Positions 7,498 to 15,938 of a stretch of DNA of 64,000 nt are shown piece after piece. Position numbers and translations under genes: made by a program. Positions within the stretch are counted from its first letter, which is position 1. Every line of letters starts with the position of its first letter. The notes below the pieces were generated by a model, which searched no databases, was not told where the DNA came from, and saw nothing but the letters and a program-made list of their open reading frames with translations. Source of the DNA: Bin22 sp965207275 (GTDB lineage: Bacteria; Chloroflexota; Dehalococcoidia; Lucifugimonadales; UBA3495); NCBI GenBank assembly GCA_965207275.1, contig CBDBMH010000002.1, positions 1,550,001-1,614,000 of the forward strand, written 5' to 3'.

Positions 7498-9048
7498 TTA
7501 TCTGCCTTCCCTGATCCAATCCGCCACTCTCTCGCCAATCATTATCGTGGTGGCGTTGGTGTTGGCCCGGATGACATCGGGCATCACCGATGCGTCCACC
7601 ACCCGCAGGCCTTCCATGCCGTGAACCCGGCAATACTGGTCCACCACCGCCATGGGGTCGTCCGCCGGCCCCATCTTGCAGGTGCCCGACGAATGATGCT
7701 GCGTCCCCACGTTCCGGAGCATCCAGTTGTCCAGGGCGCCGTCCGACTCCAGGTCGGCGTCGGTGGGGTTCAGGCGCTCTACGATTATGTCGCTGAAAAG
7801 CGGGTGATCGGCGATACGAAGGCCGGCCCTGATGGCGCCCCGCATTCGCTGCCGGTCGTAGGGACTGGACAGCCAGTCGTAATTGAGGTCCGGTTGCACC
7901 CTCGGATCGGTGGAAGCCAGCCGGAGCCGACCGGCGCTGACTGCATTCTGGATGGCGGCGCTGAAGCCAAAGTGAAAGTCATGGCTTTCAATGACCACGT
8001 TGGCCGGCCGGTGTTCACTGTTCATCAGAATGGGCGCCAACTGGATGTCGCCGGTGGTGGGCGAGTCCTCCAGGCTGAAGCGAAGCCCCACCTGGATACT
8101 GGGGGCCAGTTCTTCCGGTGCATCTCCCTTGCCCCGGAACAGGGTAAAGCAAGAAGGATGGTCGCGCAGGTTCTCGCCCACGCCCGGCATGTCGTGGACC
8201 ACCTCGATACCGAACTCACGCAGGTGGTCTGCCGGCCCCACTCCCGACAACATCAGTATCTGCGGCGAAGCTATCGCCCCGCTACAGACCAGGATCTGCT
8301 CCCCTTCCAGCGCAAAGGCCTCGCCGCCGCTCTCGGCTTCAATACCCACGGCGCGCTTGCCTTCAAAAACAACCCGGCGAACGGTGACATTGCCCCGAAC
8401 CGTGAGGTTCAGGCGGTTCCGCACCGGATTCAGGTAAGTAATGGCGGTGCTCATTCGCACGCCGTCAATGTTGTTCAGGGGCCGGGCCGCGATGCCGCCG
8501 GAGTCCGGGTGGTTCTGGTCCGGGTCCTGCCGATAGCCCAGGTCCACGCAGGCGTCGTAGAAGGCGGTGGCATGGGGCAGCCACTCCTCCCTCTTGTACC
8601 GGCGCACGGGAATGGGGCCGTCGCTGCCGTGAAAGTCGTCGCCCGGGTAATCTAGGTCGGTTTCCAGCTTCCGGAAGTAGGGCAGCACGTTCAAATAGGC
8701 CCATTCGTCGTTGCCCCAGGCGGCCCAGTTGTCGTAGTCCCCGGGCACTCCCCGGAAAAGCACCTGCCCATTGATGGAAGTGGAACCGCCGATGGCCCTC
8801 CCCCGGGGCAGCTGTACCGGTTCCGACTGCAGGGGCGTTGCCGTGGCGGTGTAGCCCCAGTTGTGGGGGCCGTAGGCCGACCGCCACATGTTGTTGCCTT
8901 CCTTCAGGTCCACGGGAAGCTGGTCAAAATCGGGATAGTCCGGCCCTGCTTCCAACAATAGCACCGAACGCTCCGGGTCCTCTGAGAGCCTTGACGCCAG
9001 GACACAACCGGCAGCCCCGGCCCCCACAATTATTACGTCATATTTCAT
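7498..9048 (-). CDS. GMC-family FAD-dependent oxidoreductase (choline dehydrogenase-like)
   Basis: A 516-residue flavoprotein of the glucose-methanol-choline family. The Rossmann motif DVIIVGAGAAGCVLASRL is at residues 4-21, the GMC signature around GRAIGGSTSINGQVLFRG is near residue 83, and the substrate-domain end carries QHHSSGTCKMG with the catalytic His pair region. It closes with VVDASVMPDV...NTNATTIMIGERVAD. Members oxidise alcohols (choline, polyethylene glycol, long-chain or sugar alcohols) and pass electrons to O2 or a quinone. The substrate cannot be inferred. No signal peptide is visible, so it is probably cytosolic. Confidence 0.9.
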   Translation of the reverse strand: MKYDVIIVGAGAAGCVLASRLSEDPERSVLLLEAGPDYPDFDQLPVDLKEGNNMWRSAYGPHNWGYTATATPLQSEPVQLPRGRAIGGSTSINGQVLFRGVPGDYDNWAAWGNDEWAYLNVLPYFRKLETDLDYPGDDFHGSDGPIPVRRYKREEWLPHATAFYDACVDLGYRQDPDQNHPDSGGIAARPLNNIDGVRMSTAITYLNPVRNRLNLTVRGNVTVRRVVFEGKRAVGIEAESGGEAFALEGEQILVCSGAIASPQILMLSGVGPADHLREFGIEVVHDMPGVGENLRDHPSCFTLFRGKGDAPEELAPSIQVGLRFSLEDSPTTGDIQLAPILMNSEHRPANVVIESHDFHFGFSAAIQNAVSAGRLRLASTDPRVQPDLNYDWLSSPYDRQRMRGAIRAGLRIADHPLFSDIIVERLNPTDADLESDGALDNWMLRNVGTQHHSSGTCKMGPADDPMAVVDQYCRVHGMEGLRVVDASVMPDVIRANTNATTIMIGERVADWIREGR

Positions 9049-9896
9049 TTCCAGTCGCCTCTTCCACCTTTTCCAATGGTTTTGGAATTGTCAATGTTAT
9101 ACCACAAACCCTGATTTCGGTGCATGGGAATTCCCGGTCTCCGGGCAATCCCGTCTTCTTGGTTAAACGTTCATATTCGCCCGCATATGCCCTCCCCAGC
9201 TTGCCCAAAGACCTGAATTGTTTCAGTGCAAGCGGTTGCAGGCCCGGGAACGGGCGGCTGGGACAGCGTCTAGCTGCTTCGAGGGAGTTATCATGATCCA
9301 AGCTGGACGAGACTCAGCATGTTTTTGGACCAGAGAAAGCCAGGCCCATGAGTCAGCTCTCACCGCACCAGGGAAATCTCCTTGATTGGCTCTCTACAGC
9401 TCCCCTCGGTCCATTGACACTGCGCGTAACCCTCCCCCACCATGGAAGTATAGCCTCAGCCGCCAGGACCGCTGCGTCTATCCGGTAACAAGAGAATCGA
9501 CCGTTTTTGGATGATTTTGAGCGCAAGAATTTTTTTGGCGAGATTACGGCTTCCCGGAGCCGGGAAAAACCAGCATCCTGCCCCGCCCGCAGCTACAAAA
9601 TCATCTGCCGGCCCGGGCCGACGGCCCAATTCCGCTGCCGGCCAAAACGCTCCAAAAATCTTCGCTGGGCTGGGTAAATGTACCGTACGCATTGTTGGTT
9701 GACCTGAAGTGCATCCCTGATTGGTCAAGAGGCCCTCCCGGACTAGGATAACCAGAAATCCTGGGTTCGGGCTTCTATCCTGATCAGTCCCGCCCGATCC
9801 ATGTCGCCCTGACCCTTATCCCCGTTCCCATTGACACACCGGCCTCCGGGTAATCATCATAGCCGGAAGGATCCCTGACCCCTATCGAGGTGAACA
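9049..9896. other. 848-base intergenic region without a recognised gene
   Basis: It lies between divergently transcribed GMC and TPP-enzyme genes. The short open frames here (for example on minus at 9456-9728 and 9038-9301) have low-complexity or arginine/proline-rich products and no good start sites, and I do not accept them as genes. No tRNA, CRISPR or obvious repeat was found. A small inverted repeat, TTCCCG-GAGC-CGGGAA, is at 9551-9566. Confidence 0.5.
9831..9860 (+). promoter_or_regulatory. candidate promoter for the TPP enzyme
   Basis: TTGACA (9831-9836), 18-base spacer, CATCAT (9855-9860). The -35 is perfect and the -10 matches four of six. It is placed 37 bases before the start at 9897. 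Confidence 0.4.
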
Positions 9897-11549
9897 ATGG
9901 CCAACCTGACCGGCGCCCAGGCATTGATCCAGTCCCTGGCCCGCGAGGGAGTGGAAGTGGTCTTCGGCCTGCCCGGCGTCCAAATTATGGAAATTTACGA
10001 CGCCCTCTACGAGCAGCCGGGCATCCGCCTCATCACCGTGCGTCACGAGCAATCGGCCGGGTACATGGCGGACGGATATGCCCGCACTACGGGCCGCGTC
10101 GGAGTGGCCCTGGTAGTGCCGGGCCCCGGCGCCCTGAATGCCGCTGCCGCCGTGGGAACCGCTTACGCCACTTCTTCCCCGGTGATGCTCATTTCCGGAC
10201 AGGTCGACAGCGCCATGCTGGGGCAGAACCGGGGCGCCCTCCACGAAGTCGACGACCAGCTCGATGTCTTTAGGCCCATCACTAAGTGGAACGCCCGCAC
10301 CACCAGGGCTGAGGAAATCCCCAACCTGGTCCACATGGCCATGCAGCAGGTGGTGGACGGTCGACCCAGACCCGTAGAAATCGAGGTGCCTTTTGATATC
10401 TTGCCAGGGTCCCGGGACATTGACCTCCTGGAGCGGGAAGGGGTCGTCAAGCAGTCCCCTGACCCGGCCAGGGTCAGGGAAGCGGTCGAACTGCTGTCCA
10501 AAGCCGAGCGCCCTCTGATCTGGGCCGGCGGCGGCTGCCGGGAGGCGGATATTACCACCGAACTGGCAGACCTGGCCGAGGCCCTGAACGCCCCGGTCAT
10601 TACCACGCCCGAGGGCAAGGGCGCCATTCCCGAAAACCATCCCCAATCGCTGGGCGCCTTCTACTACGGTCACGGCGCCGCCTATTACACCCTTCCCCAG
10701 GCGGACGTTATCCTGGCCATTGGCAGCCGCATGAACCTGAACCCGCGTACGCCCTGGTCCCTCCGCCCGGACCAGGTGGTTATCAGGCTGGACGCCGACC
10801 CGGAGGAACTTGGCAAGAACGTCGAGCACCAGGTAGGCTTGGTGGCGGACGCCAGGCTCGGCGTCAACGACTTGCTGGCCGAATGGGGCGGGGCCACCGG
10901 CGCCAGCCAGTGGAACGGCGGGGAACTGGCAGATATCCGGCGGAAGTCCGCCGAGGACACCCGGGCCCTTGCGCCGCTTCAGGTTGAAATCAACGAGACC
11001 ATCCGGGCCGAACTGGATAACGACGCCATCGTGGTGGCTGGCACTACGGAAGTCGCCTATTGGGGTCACCTGGCCTTCCCGGTGTTGAAACCCCGCTCCT
11101 ACCTGACGTCCGGTTATTTCGCCACCCTGGGTTATGCCTTTCCCACGGCCCTTGGGGCTAAGGTGGGCAACCCCGGCCGGCAGGTGGTGGCCACCATCGG
11201 CGATGGCGGGTTTATGTACGCCTCCAGCGAACTCTCTACCGCCGTGCAGGAAGGCATCAACGTGGTAACGCTGGTGTTCAACAATGGTCTGCTGGGCGCC
11301 TCCCGGGCCGACCAGATGAACCGCTACCGGGGACGCGCCATCGGCACCGAATTGCTCAATCCCGACTTCGCCCAGTTGGCCGAGGTCTACGGCGCTTTGG
11401 GCATAAAATTGGAGGACCGACGGGAACTGGGCGCCGCTCTGCGCGAAGCCCTGCGGGCAGAAAGACCGGCGGTCATCGAGGTGCCAATGCCCAACCTGCG
11501 TCCCCCCTTCCAGACACCGCCCCACGGCCTCGATGCGGTGATAGGATAG
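9897..11549 (+). CDS. thiamine pyrophosphate-dependent enzyme, acetolactate synthase-like
   Basis: A 550-residue enzyme with the three-domain plan of the acetolactate synthase / benzaldehyde lyase / oxalyl-CoA decarboxylase family. The N-terminal pyrimidine domain has the conserved catalytic glutamate at Glu51 in VRHEQSAGYMADGYAR. The central domain has the DPARVREAVELLSKAERPL-type opening. The C-terminal domain has the TPP/Mg motif beginning IGDGGFMYASSEL near residue 435 and ending in NN. No regulatory subunit (ilvN) is next to it, so it is probably not the main biosynthetic acetolactate synthase. The exact 2-oxo-acid or aldehyde substrate is open. Confidence 0.85.
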   Translation: MANLTGAQALIQSLAREGVEVVFGLPGVQIMEIYDALYEQPGIRLITVRHEQSAGYMADGYARTTGRVGVALVVPGPGALNAAAAVGTAYATSSPVMLISGQVDSAMLGQNRGALHEVDDQLDVFRPITKWNARTTRAEEIPNLVHMAMQQVVDGRPRPVEIEVPFDILPGSRDIDLLEREGVVKQSPDPARVREAVELLSKAERPLIWAGGGCREADITTELADLAEALNAPVITTPEGKGAIPENHPQSLGAFYYGHGAAYYTLPQADVILAIGSRMNLNPRTPWSLRPDQVVIRLDADPEELGKNVEHQVGLVADARLGVNDLLAEWGGATGASQWNGGELADIRRKSAEDTRALAPLQVEINETIRAELDNDAIVVAGTTEVAYWGHLAFPVLKPRSYLTSGYFATLGYAFPTALGAKVGNPGRQVVATIGDGGFMYASSELSTAVQEGINVVTLVFNNGLLGASRADQMNRYRGRAIGTELLNPDFAQLAEVYGALGIKLEDRRELGAALREALRAERPAVIEVPMPNLRPPFQTPPHGLDAVIG

Positions 11550-11627
11550 AAACAATGAAAACCGGCAAGAAATATCGGCCCGTCCCTTCACAGGCCCACC
11601 TCTGATGGCATAGTCTTTAACGCAATT

Positions 11628-12041
11628 ATGACTACATACGCTGACCAGGCGAGAATCAACCGTTACCGCAGCCAGAGTATCCGGCTGCTCAACGCCGCCA
11701 TGAACGAATTGCAGGGCGGGAAGTGGACCCGTTCAGAAGAGCTGTTGTGGGGCAGTCTTACCCTGGCCGTTAAGGGGGCGGCTCTCAGCCGCGGCGTTAA
11801 CGTGGAGGACGAGCCATCCATCAAGTCCTACGCCCAGCAACTGGGCGGCGAACTGAGGGACAGGAGAGTCAGGGAAGCCTTCGAACAACTGGCGTCGCTA
11901 ACGGACTCCCTGGAACGGTCCAGGGAAACAAGACGACGGGTGGACCGGGTCTACCGGCTGTTGGAGGACATAGGCGGGGCCATAGAGCGGCTGTGGGACC
12001 TGGTGGACTCCAACCTGGCGGCGCAGGATGGTGCAAGTTAG
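11628..12041 (+). CDS. HEPN/PaREP1-like alpha-helical protein
   Basis: A 137-residue, almost entirely helical protein. Residues 15-50 (SIRLLNAAMNELQGGKWTRS, then EELLWGSLTLAVKGAAL) resemble the PaREP1/HEPN pattern in which two helices pack as a nucleotide- or RNA-binding bundle. There is no histidine in the whole protein, so the catalytic R-x4-6-H RNase motif of toxin-type HEPN domains is missing. It ends 6 bases before mtaB and is probably translated with it. The role is unknown and the family assignment is tentative. Confidence 0.5.
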   Translation: MTTYADQARINRYRSQSIRLLNAAMNELQGGKWTRSEELLWGSLTLAVKGAALSRGVNVEDEPSIKSYAQQLGGELRDRRVREAFEQLASLTDSLERSRETRRRVDRVYRLLEDIGGAIERLWDLVDSNLAAQDGAS

Positions 12042-12047
12042 TCCTTT

Positions 12048-13445
12048 ATGTCAAACGGCCTCCCGAATGAATGGCAACCCGTCTCTCTTGAATCCGGTAG
12101 CCCGGTTCTCGCGTCGGACCATGCTGGCGCCGTCGCCATCCACACCCACGGCTGCAAGCTTAACCAGGCGGACAGCGGTATGCTCGCCCGCCAATTCCGT
12201 CGCGCCGGCTACCGGGTGGTCGAAGATGTCAGAGACGCCGACATCTACGTCCTGAACACCTGCACGGTTACCTCCACCGCCGATTCCAAGGCCCGGCAAG
12301 CCCTCCGAGCCGCCCATCGCATCAATCCCGACGCCATCGTGGTGGCCGCCGGCTGCTACCCCCAGCGAGCCGCCAGTGAACTTGAACAAATGCCTGCCGT
12401 AAATCTGGTCGTAGGAAATGGTGATAAGGAAATGCTGGCGTCCCTGGCGATCGTCGCCCACCGCGAACGCCTGTTTGCCAACTCCGGATACGTGGACGGC
12501 GACTTGGAAGGACTTGATTACCACGACGACGCCGTCCTCCTGCCGGGACGAACTAGGGCCATGGTGAAGATTCAGGAAGGGTGCGACCAGGTTTGTTCCT
12601 ACTGCATAGTACCCAGGGTCAGAGGCCGGGAACGGAGCATCCCGCCCGAGGATATAGTTCAACAGATCAACCGGTCGGTCGAGGAGGGCTGCCGGGAAAC
12701 AGTTCTAACCGGAACTCAGCTAGGCTCCTACGGGTTTGATATTCCAGGAGCCAGCCTCACTGGCCTGGTCCAACTGATTCTGGAGCGGACCAAGGTTAGC
12801 CGGTTGCGAATATCTTCCCTGCAGCCCCAGGAACTGGACGAAGACCTGCTCCGGCTCTGGCTGGACGATTGCCGGCTGTGTCCCCACTTTCACGTTCCCC
12901 TGCAGAGCGGCAGCGACACCGTCCTCAAGGCCATGCGCCGGCGCTATACCACCAGCCGGTTTGCCGAGACTGTGCAGATGATCCGTGCGGTGGTGCCCGA
13001 CGCCGGCGTAACTACCGACCTGATTGTAGGCTTTCCCGGGGAAGGGCCTAAAGAGTTTGAGGAGAGCCTGGCTTTCGCCTCGGAGATGGAGTTCAGCGGC
13101 CTGCACGCATTCCCCTACTCCAGGAGGCCCGGGACTTCGGCAGTCTACCTCGATAACCATGTGCCCGAGCAGGTCAAGCGAGAGAGGATGCGACGGGTTC
13201 TCGATCTGGCCCGCAGATCCTTCATGAGGTTCAGGACCAGTCTCCTGGGCTCCACCAGGCCGGTACTGTGGGAAGGACAGGGGGGAGAAGGCGGCAGCCA
13301 AAGAGGCCTCACCGATAACTACGTCCGCGTTGAACGGGATTTCGACGAAAAAGACGAGCAATTCCCCGACCTGACCAATAAAGTCACGCCGGCGCGCTTG
13401 GTTGAGTTGCGGGGTAATCTGGTGAAGGCCAGGCCCCTCAGGTAG
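12048..13445 (+). CDS. mtaB: tRNA (N6-L-threonylcarbamoyladenosine(37)-C2)-methylthiotransferase MtaB
   Basis: A 465-residue radical-SAM methylthiotransferase. The N-terminal UPF0004 domain starts IHTHGCKLNQADS near residue 29 and includes VLNTCTVTSTAD and AGCYPQRA, whose three cysteines bind one Fe-S cluster. The radical SAM motif CDQVCSYC is at about residues 182-189, followed by a TRAM-like C-terminal domain. The GCKLNQ version points to MtaB rather than MiaB or RimO. It converts t6A37 to ms2t6A37 in ANN-decoding tRNAs. A terminator follows at 13504. Confidence 0.9.
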   Translation: MSNGLPNEWQPVSLESGSPVLASDHAGAVAIHTHGCKLNQADSGMLARQFRRAGYRVVEDVRDADIYVLNTCTVTSTADSKARQALRAAHRINPDAIVVAAGCYPQRAASELEQMPAVNLVVGNGDKEMLASLAIVAHRERLFANSGYVDGDLEGLDYHDDAVLLPGRTRAMVKIQEGCDQVCSYCIVPRVRGRERSIPPEDIVQQINRSVEEGCRETVLTGTQLGSYGFDIPGASLTGLVQLILERTKVSRLRISSLQPQELDEDLLRLWLDDCRLCPHFHVPLQSGSDTVLKAMRRRYTTSRFAETVQMIRAVVPDAGVTTDLIVGFPGEGPKEFEESLAFASEMEFSGLHAFPYSRRPGTSAVYLDNHVPEQVKRERMRRVLDLARRSFMRFRTSLLGSTRPVLWEGQGGEGGSQRGLTDNYVRVERDFDEKDEQFPDLTNKVTPARLVELRGNLVKARPLR

Positions 13446-13503
13446 GGCGGTGGCTCCGTCACCCGGAAACTGCAATTGTCGCCGGTCCATTCTGGTCAAA
13501 ATG

Positions 13504-13523
13504 AAGGTGGCCCCACCTTTTTT
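13504..13523 (+). terminator. Rho-independent terminator after mtaB
   Basis: Stem AAGGTG (13504-13509) with CACCTT (13514-13519), 4-base loop, then a T run to 13523. An overlapping GGCCCC/GGGGCC pairing (13509-13532) may serve the converging minus-strand gene. Confidence 0.7.
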
Positions 13524-13587
13524 GCGGGGCCGCCGTTTATCAAGTCCCGGTTTTGAAAGAATATACCGAGTCAATTGACAATAATAG

Positions 13588-14436
13588 CTAACCGTGACTT
13601 CCTACACTCAGATCCACGGGAGTGATGTAGACCATCTCTCCTCGCCGGTCCAGGTACCCACTCTTTACGTCATGCCCGTGGGAGAATCCCAGGAGCCATC
13701 CGTATTTCTCTGCGTCCGTTAGGACCTCTCGCTTTTGTTCTAGGGAGTTCTGCGGTGAGTAGTCAAATGCGGAAATAATGGGCAGGTTCAAGTGGAAGGG
13801 GGTCGGCACCAGGTCCCCCAGAATTACCAGGCGTTCACCACCGTGGTTGAACAGCACCAGTTGATGGCCCCTGGCCGGCCCGTCGCACTCAATTACTTGC
13901 AGTCCTGGCAGGATCTCCGTATCGCCGTCCAGCAGTTCCAGTTGGCCACGCTCGGCCACTGGCATGAAGTTGTCCGACCTGTAGGAGTTCTTGCCTCGTT
14001 CGCTGGGATTCTGGGCTTCTTCCCAGGATGCCCGTTGTACCATGTAGGTGGCGCGCGCGAAGGTCGGGACCACCGCGCCGGTCCGGTCCATTCTGGTGCA
14101 CCCCCCGCTATGCTCGAACTGCATGTGGGTCAGGATGACAATGTCTATGTCCTTGGGAGTCAGGTTTGCCAGTTTCAGTTCTTTGAATAGGCGGTTGGTC
14201 CCCAAGCCATAATGGTCCCGGTCCTTCTCATCGTGGTTGCTTCCCACACCGGTATCCACCAGGATCCACTTATCTGCGATGCGCAGCAGCCAGCAATTCA
14301 GGCCCAGGGTTACCCGATTCTTACGATCGGTAGGTGTCATGGTTTCCCAGACCATCTTGGCCAGTTGCCCGTACAGGGCGCCCCCGTCCACCTTGAAGGT
14401 CCCATCACAAAGTATGTTCGCTTTCGTCAAGGCCAT
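13588..14436 (-). CDS. metallo-beta-lactamase fold protein with altered metal site
   Basis: A 282-residue MBL-fold hydrolase-like protein. The fold landmarks are present: WILVDTGVGSNHDEKD near residue 57, ILTHMQFEHSGG at residues 101-112, the GPARGHQLVLF strand, ILGDLVPTPFHL with the bridging Asp, and the late FSHGHDV. The core metal motif HxHxDH reads His104-Met-Gln106-Phe-Glu108-His109, so one His and the Asp are replaced. This may change metal preference or activity. It converges on mtaB. A strong AGGTGGG-type site precedes the ATG. Substrate unknown. Confidence 0.82.
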   Translation of the reverse strand: MALTKANILCDGTFKVDGGALYGQLAKMVWETMTPTDRKNRVTLGLNCWLLRIADKWILVDTGVGSNHDEKDRDHYGLGTNRLFKELKLANLTPKDIDIVILTHMQFEHSGGCTRMDRTGAVVPTFARATYMVQRASWEEAQNPSERGKNSYRSDNFMPVAERGQLELLDGDTEILPGLQVIECDGPARGHQLVLFNHGGERLVILGDLVPTPFHLNLPIISAFDYSPQNSLEQKREVLTDAEKYGWLLGFSHGHDVKSGYLDRRGEMVYITPVDLSVGSHG

Positions 14437-14859
14437 AAACCCACCTCACCTCCAAAAGTCCGTCCAAACCGCACTATCTCAATAATGCCTTCCTCTGAAA
14501 TATCGGCTAGTATTCTCTTGGTAAGAGTCCGTTCCCACCCAGTCAATAGCGGGAGCCTGGCTGATTTGCCATCTCCCCTTAAACGGGTGGTGAACACCGC
14601 TTGTTACGTAATGCCGAAACCCTTTCTCCCATTTGCCCTTGGGCAGCCGTCGGGGAGGTCCGAAGCAAAATGCCCGTTTGCGACCGGATGGGTGAGAGGA
14701 GTATCTTCACCGATCAGGGGGAAGTGGTTCCGATAATTGGGGGCGAGAAAGCCCCAGCGATAACAGGTTAAGAGACCCCCCATGAGGGGTTGTCAAGGCA
14801 GATTTTTAGATTTTTTTGAAATTCGGAAAAATTCATAACTGTGGATCGTCTTCGGCCGG
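14437..14859. other. 423-base intergenic region
   Basis: It lies between the divergent MBL and ion-channel genes. No gene is seen. A small hairpin, ACCCC/GGGGT, occurs around 14774-14790, followed by AT-rich sequence with two T runs (14803-14817). This might be a weak terminator or simply the channel gene's promoter area. Confidence 0.35.
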
Positions 14860-15735
14860 TTGCTGGAGGTTTCGGCTGTCGCACATAGGGTGGCGACAGT
14901 TCTTGGGTGTATCAGGGGTGACGCTATAGGTTCTCTAGCCAGAATCAGAGCCAAGGTCCACGAACTGCTTGAAGCAGGACAGGCGGGGGACCGCCTTGAC
15001 AAGGCTATCGACTTCTTCATCATCTCCCTGATCTTTGTCAATACGGCCGCACAAATCCTGGAAACGGTCGACACCGTCTATAACGCCGCTCCCTGGTTTT
15101 TCCCCATCCTGGAATTAGCTTCTATGGTCGTCTTCACGGTGGAGTATGTTCTTCGCGTCTGGTCATGCACCGCCGAAGAACGGTACTCCCATCCGGTCCT
15201 AGGCCGGCTTCGGTTCGCGTTCACTCCCCTCCTGCTCATCGACCTGCTTGCTCTCTTGCCATTCTATTTCACCTTCCTGGGGCTTGAGGACCTGCGCACG
15301 CTGCGAGCATTGCGCCTCCTGGCCTGGGCGGCCAGGCTGGGTCGTTACTTCGAGGGCATTCGCACCCTGGGCAAAGTACTTCAGAGCAAGGCCCTGGAGC
15401 TTGTGACCGTGGTAATAGTCCTGGCGGTGATGCTGGTACTTGCGTCGGCAATGATGTATTACGCGGAACACCAGGCCCAGCCCGAGGATTTCGCCAGCAT
15501 TCCCGAGGCCATGTGGTGGAGCATTATTACGCTTACAACGGTTGGGTACGGAGACGTATCGCCCGTAACTCCCCTGGGCAAGATGATGGCCGGCGTTATC
15601 GCTGTAATGGGAATTGGCATGTTTGCGCTGCCGGCAGGCATTCTGGGGTCAGGCTTCCTGGACGAAATACAGAAAAGGAACCGGGAAGCCCGTTATTGCC
15701 CTCACTGCGGCCAGCTGATCGAAGACGAGGAGTAA
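14860..15735 (+). CDS. voltage-gated potassium channel (six-TM ion transporter)
   Basis: A 291-residue Kv-type channel. Six membrane segments are visible from about residue 48 onward. The S4 voltage sensor carries regularly spaced arginines in LRTLRALRLLAWAARLGR (about residues 146-163). The selectivity filter is TVGYGD before S6 (TLTTVGYGDVSPVTPLGK, about residue 226). After S6 there is only a short tail holding YCPHCGQLIEDEE, a single Cys-x2-Cys pair like half a zinc ribbon. The listed start is a TTG; an in-frame GTG at 14890 is an alternative. It should conduct K+ across the inner membrane. Confidence 0.88.
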   Translation: MLEVSAVAHRVATVLGCIRGDAIGSLARIRAKVHELLEAGQAGDRLDKAIDFFIISLIFVNTAAQILETVDTVYNAAPWFFPILELASMVVFTVEYVLRVWSCTAEERYSHPVLGRLRFAFTPLLLIDLLALLPFYFTFLGLEDLRTLRALRLLAWAARLGRYFEGIRTLGKVLQSKALELVTVVIVLAVMLVLASAMMYYAEHQAQPEDFASIPEAMWWSIITLTTVGYGDVSPVTPLGKMMAGVIAVMGIGMFALPAGILGSGFLDEIQKRNREARYCPHCGQLIEDEE

Positions 15736-15859
15736 GCTCAAGCAACCCTGAGTCAGGCCCCTGCATGGTACCCTCCCAGTCCCCGCAGGCAACGGAATCA
15801 ACCCGTCCATGAGAATAGGCTGACGGAACCCCCAGTTCTCCTCCCGAGTACCCCGTTAA

Positions 15860-15889
15860 TTGACACCCTTTCTTCAGCACACCTACAAT
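15860..15889 (+). promoter_or_regulatory. sigma-70 type promoter
   Basis: TTGACA (15860-15865), 18-base spacer, TACAAT (15884-15889), 49 bases before the LigB-like gene. Eleven of twelve consensus positions match. Confidence 0.6.
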
Positions 15890-15938
15890 GCCGGCTGATC
15901 CAGGGATTTAAAGGACTGCGATCTCTCAGGAGGAAAAC

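Noticed and set aside
5979..7514. Long plus-strand open frame of 511 codons
   Set aside because: It is the antisense shadow of fumC, whose product is clear on minus.
7483..8655. Plus-strand open frame of 390 codons
   Set aside because: Shadow of the GMC oxidoreductase.
9456..9728. Small open frames in the 9.0-9.9 kb gap
   Set aside because: Compositionally biased products, no ribosome-binding site and no recognisable family.
9882..11591. Long minus-strand open frame of 569 codons
   Set aside because: Shadow of the TPP enzyme gene; the product is His/Gly/Gln-rich with no domain.
11628..12041. HEPN toxin of a toxin-antitoxin pair
   Set aside because: No R-x4-6-H motif (no His at all) and the neighbour is mtaB, not an antitoxin.
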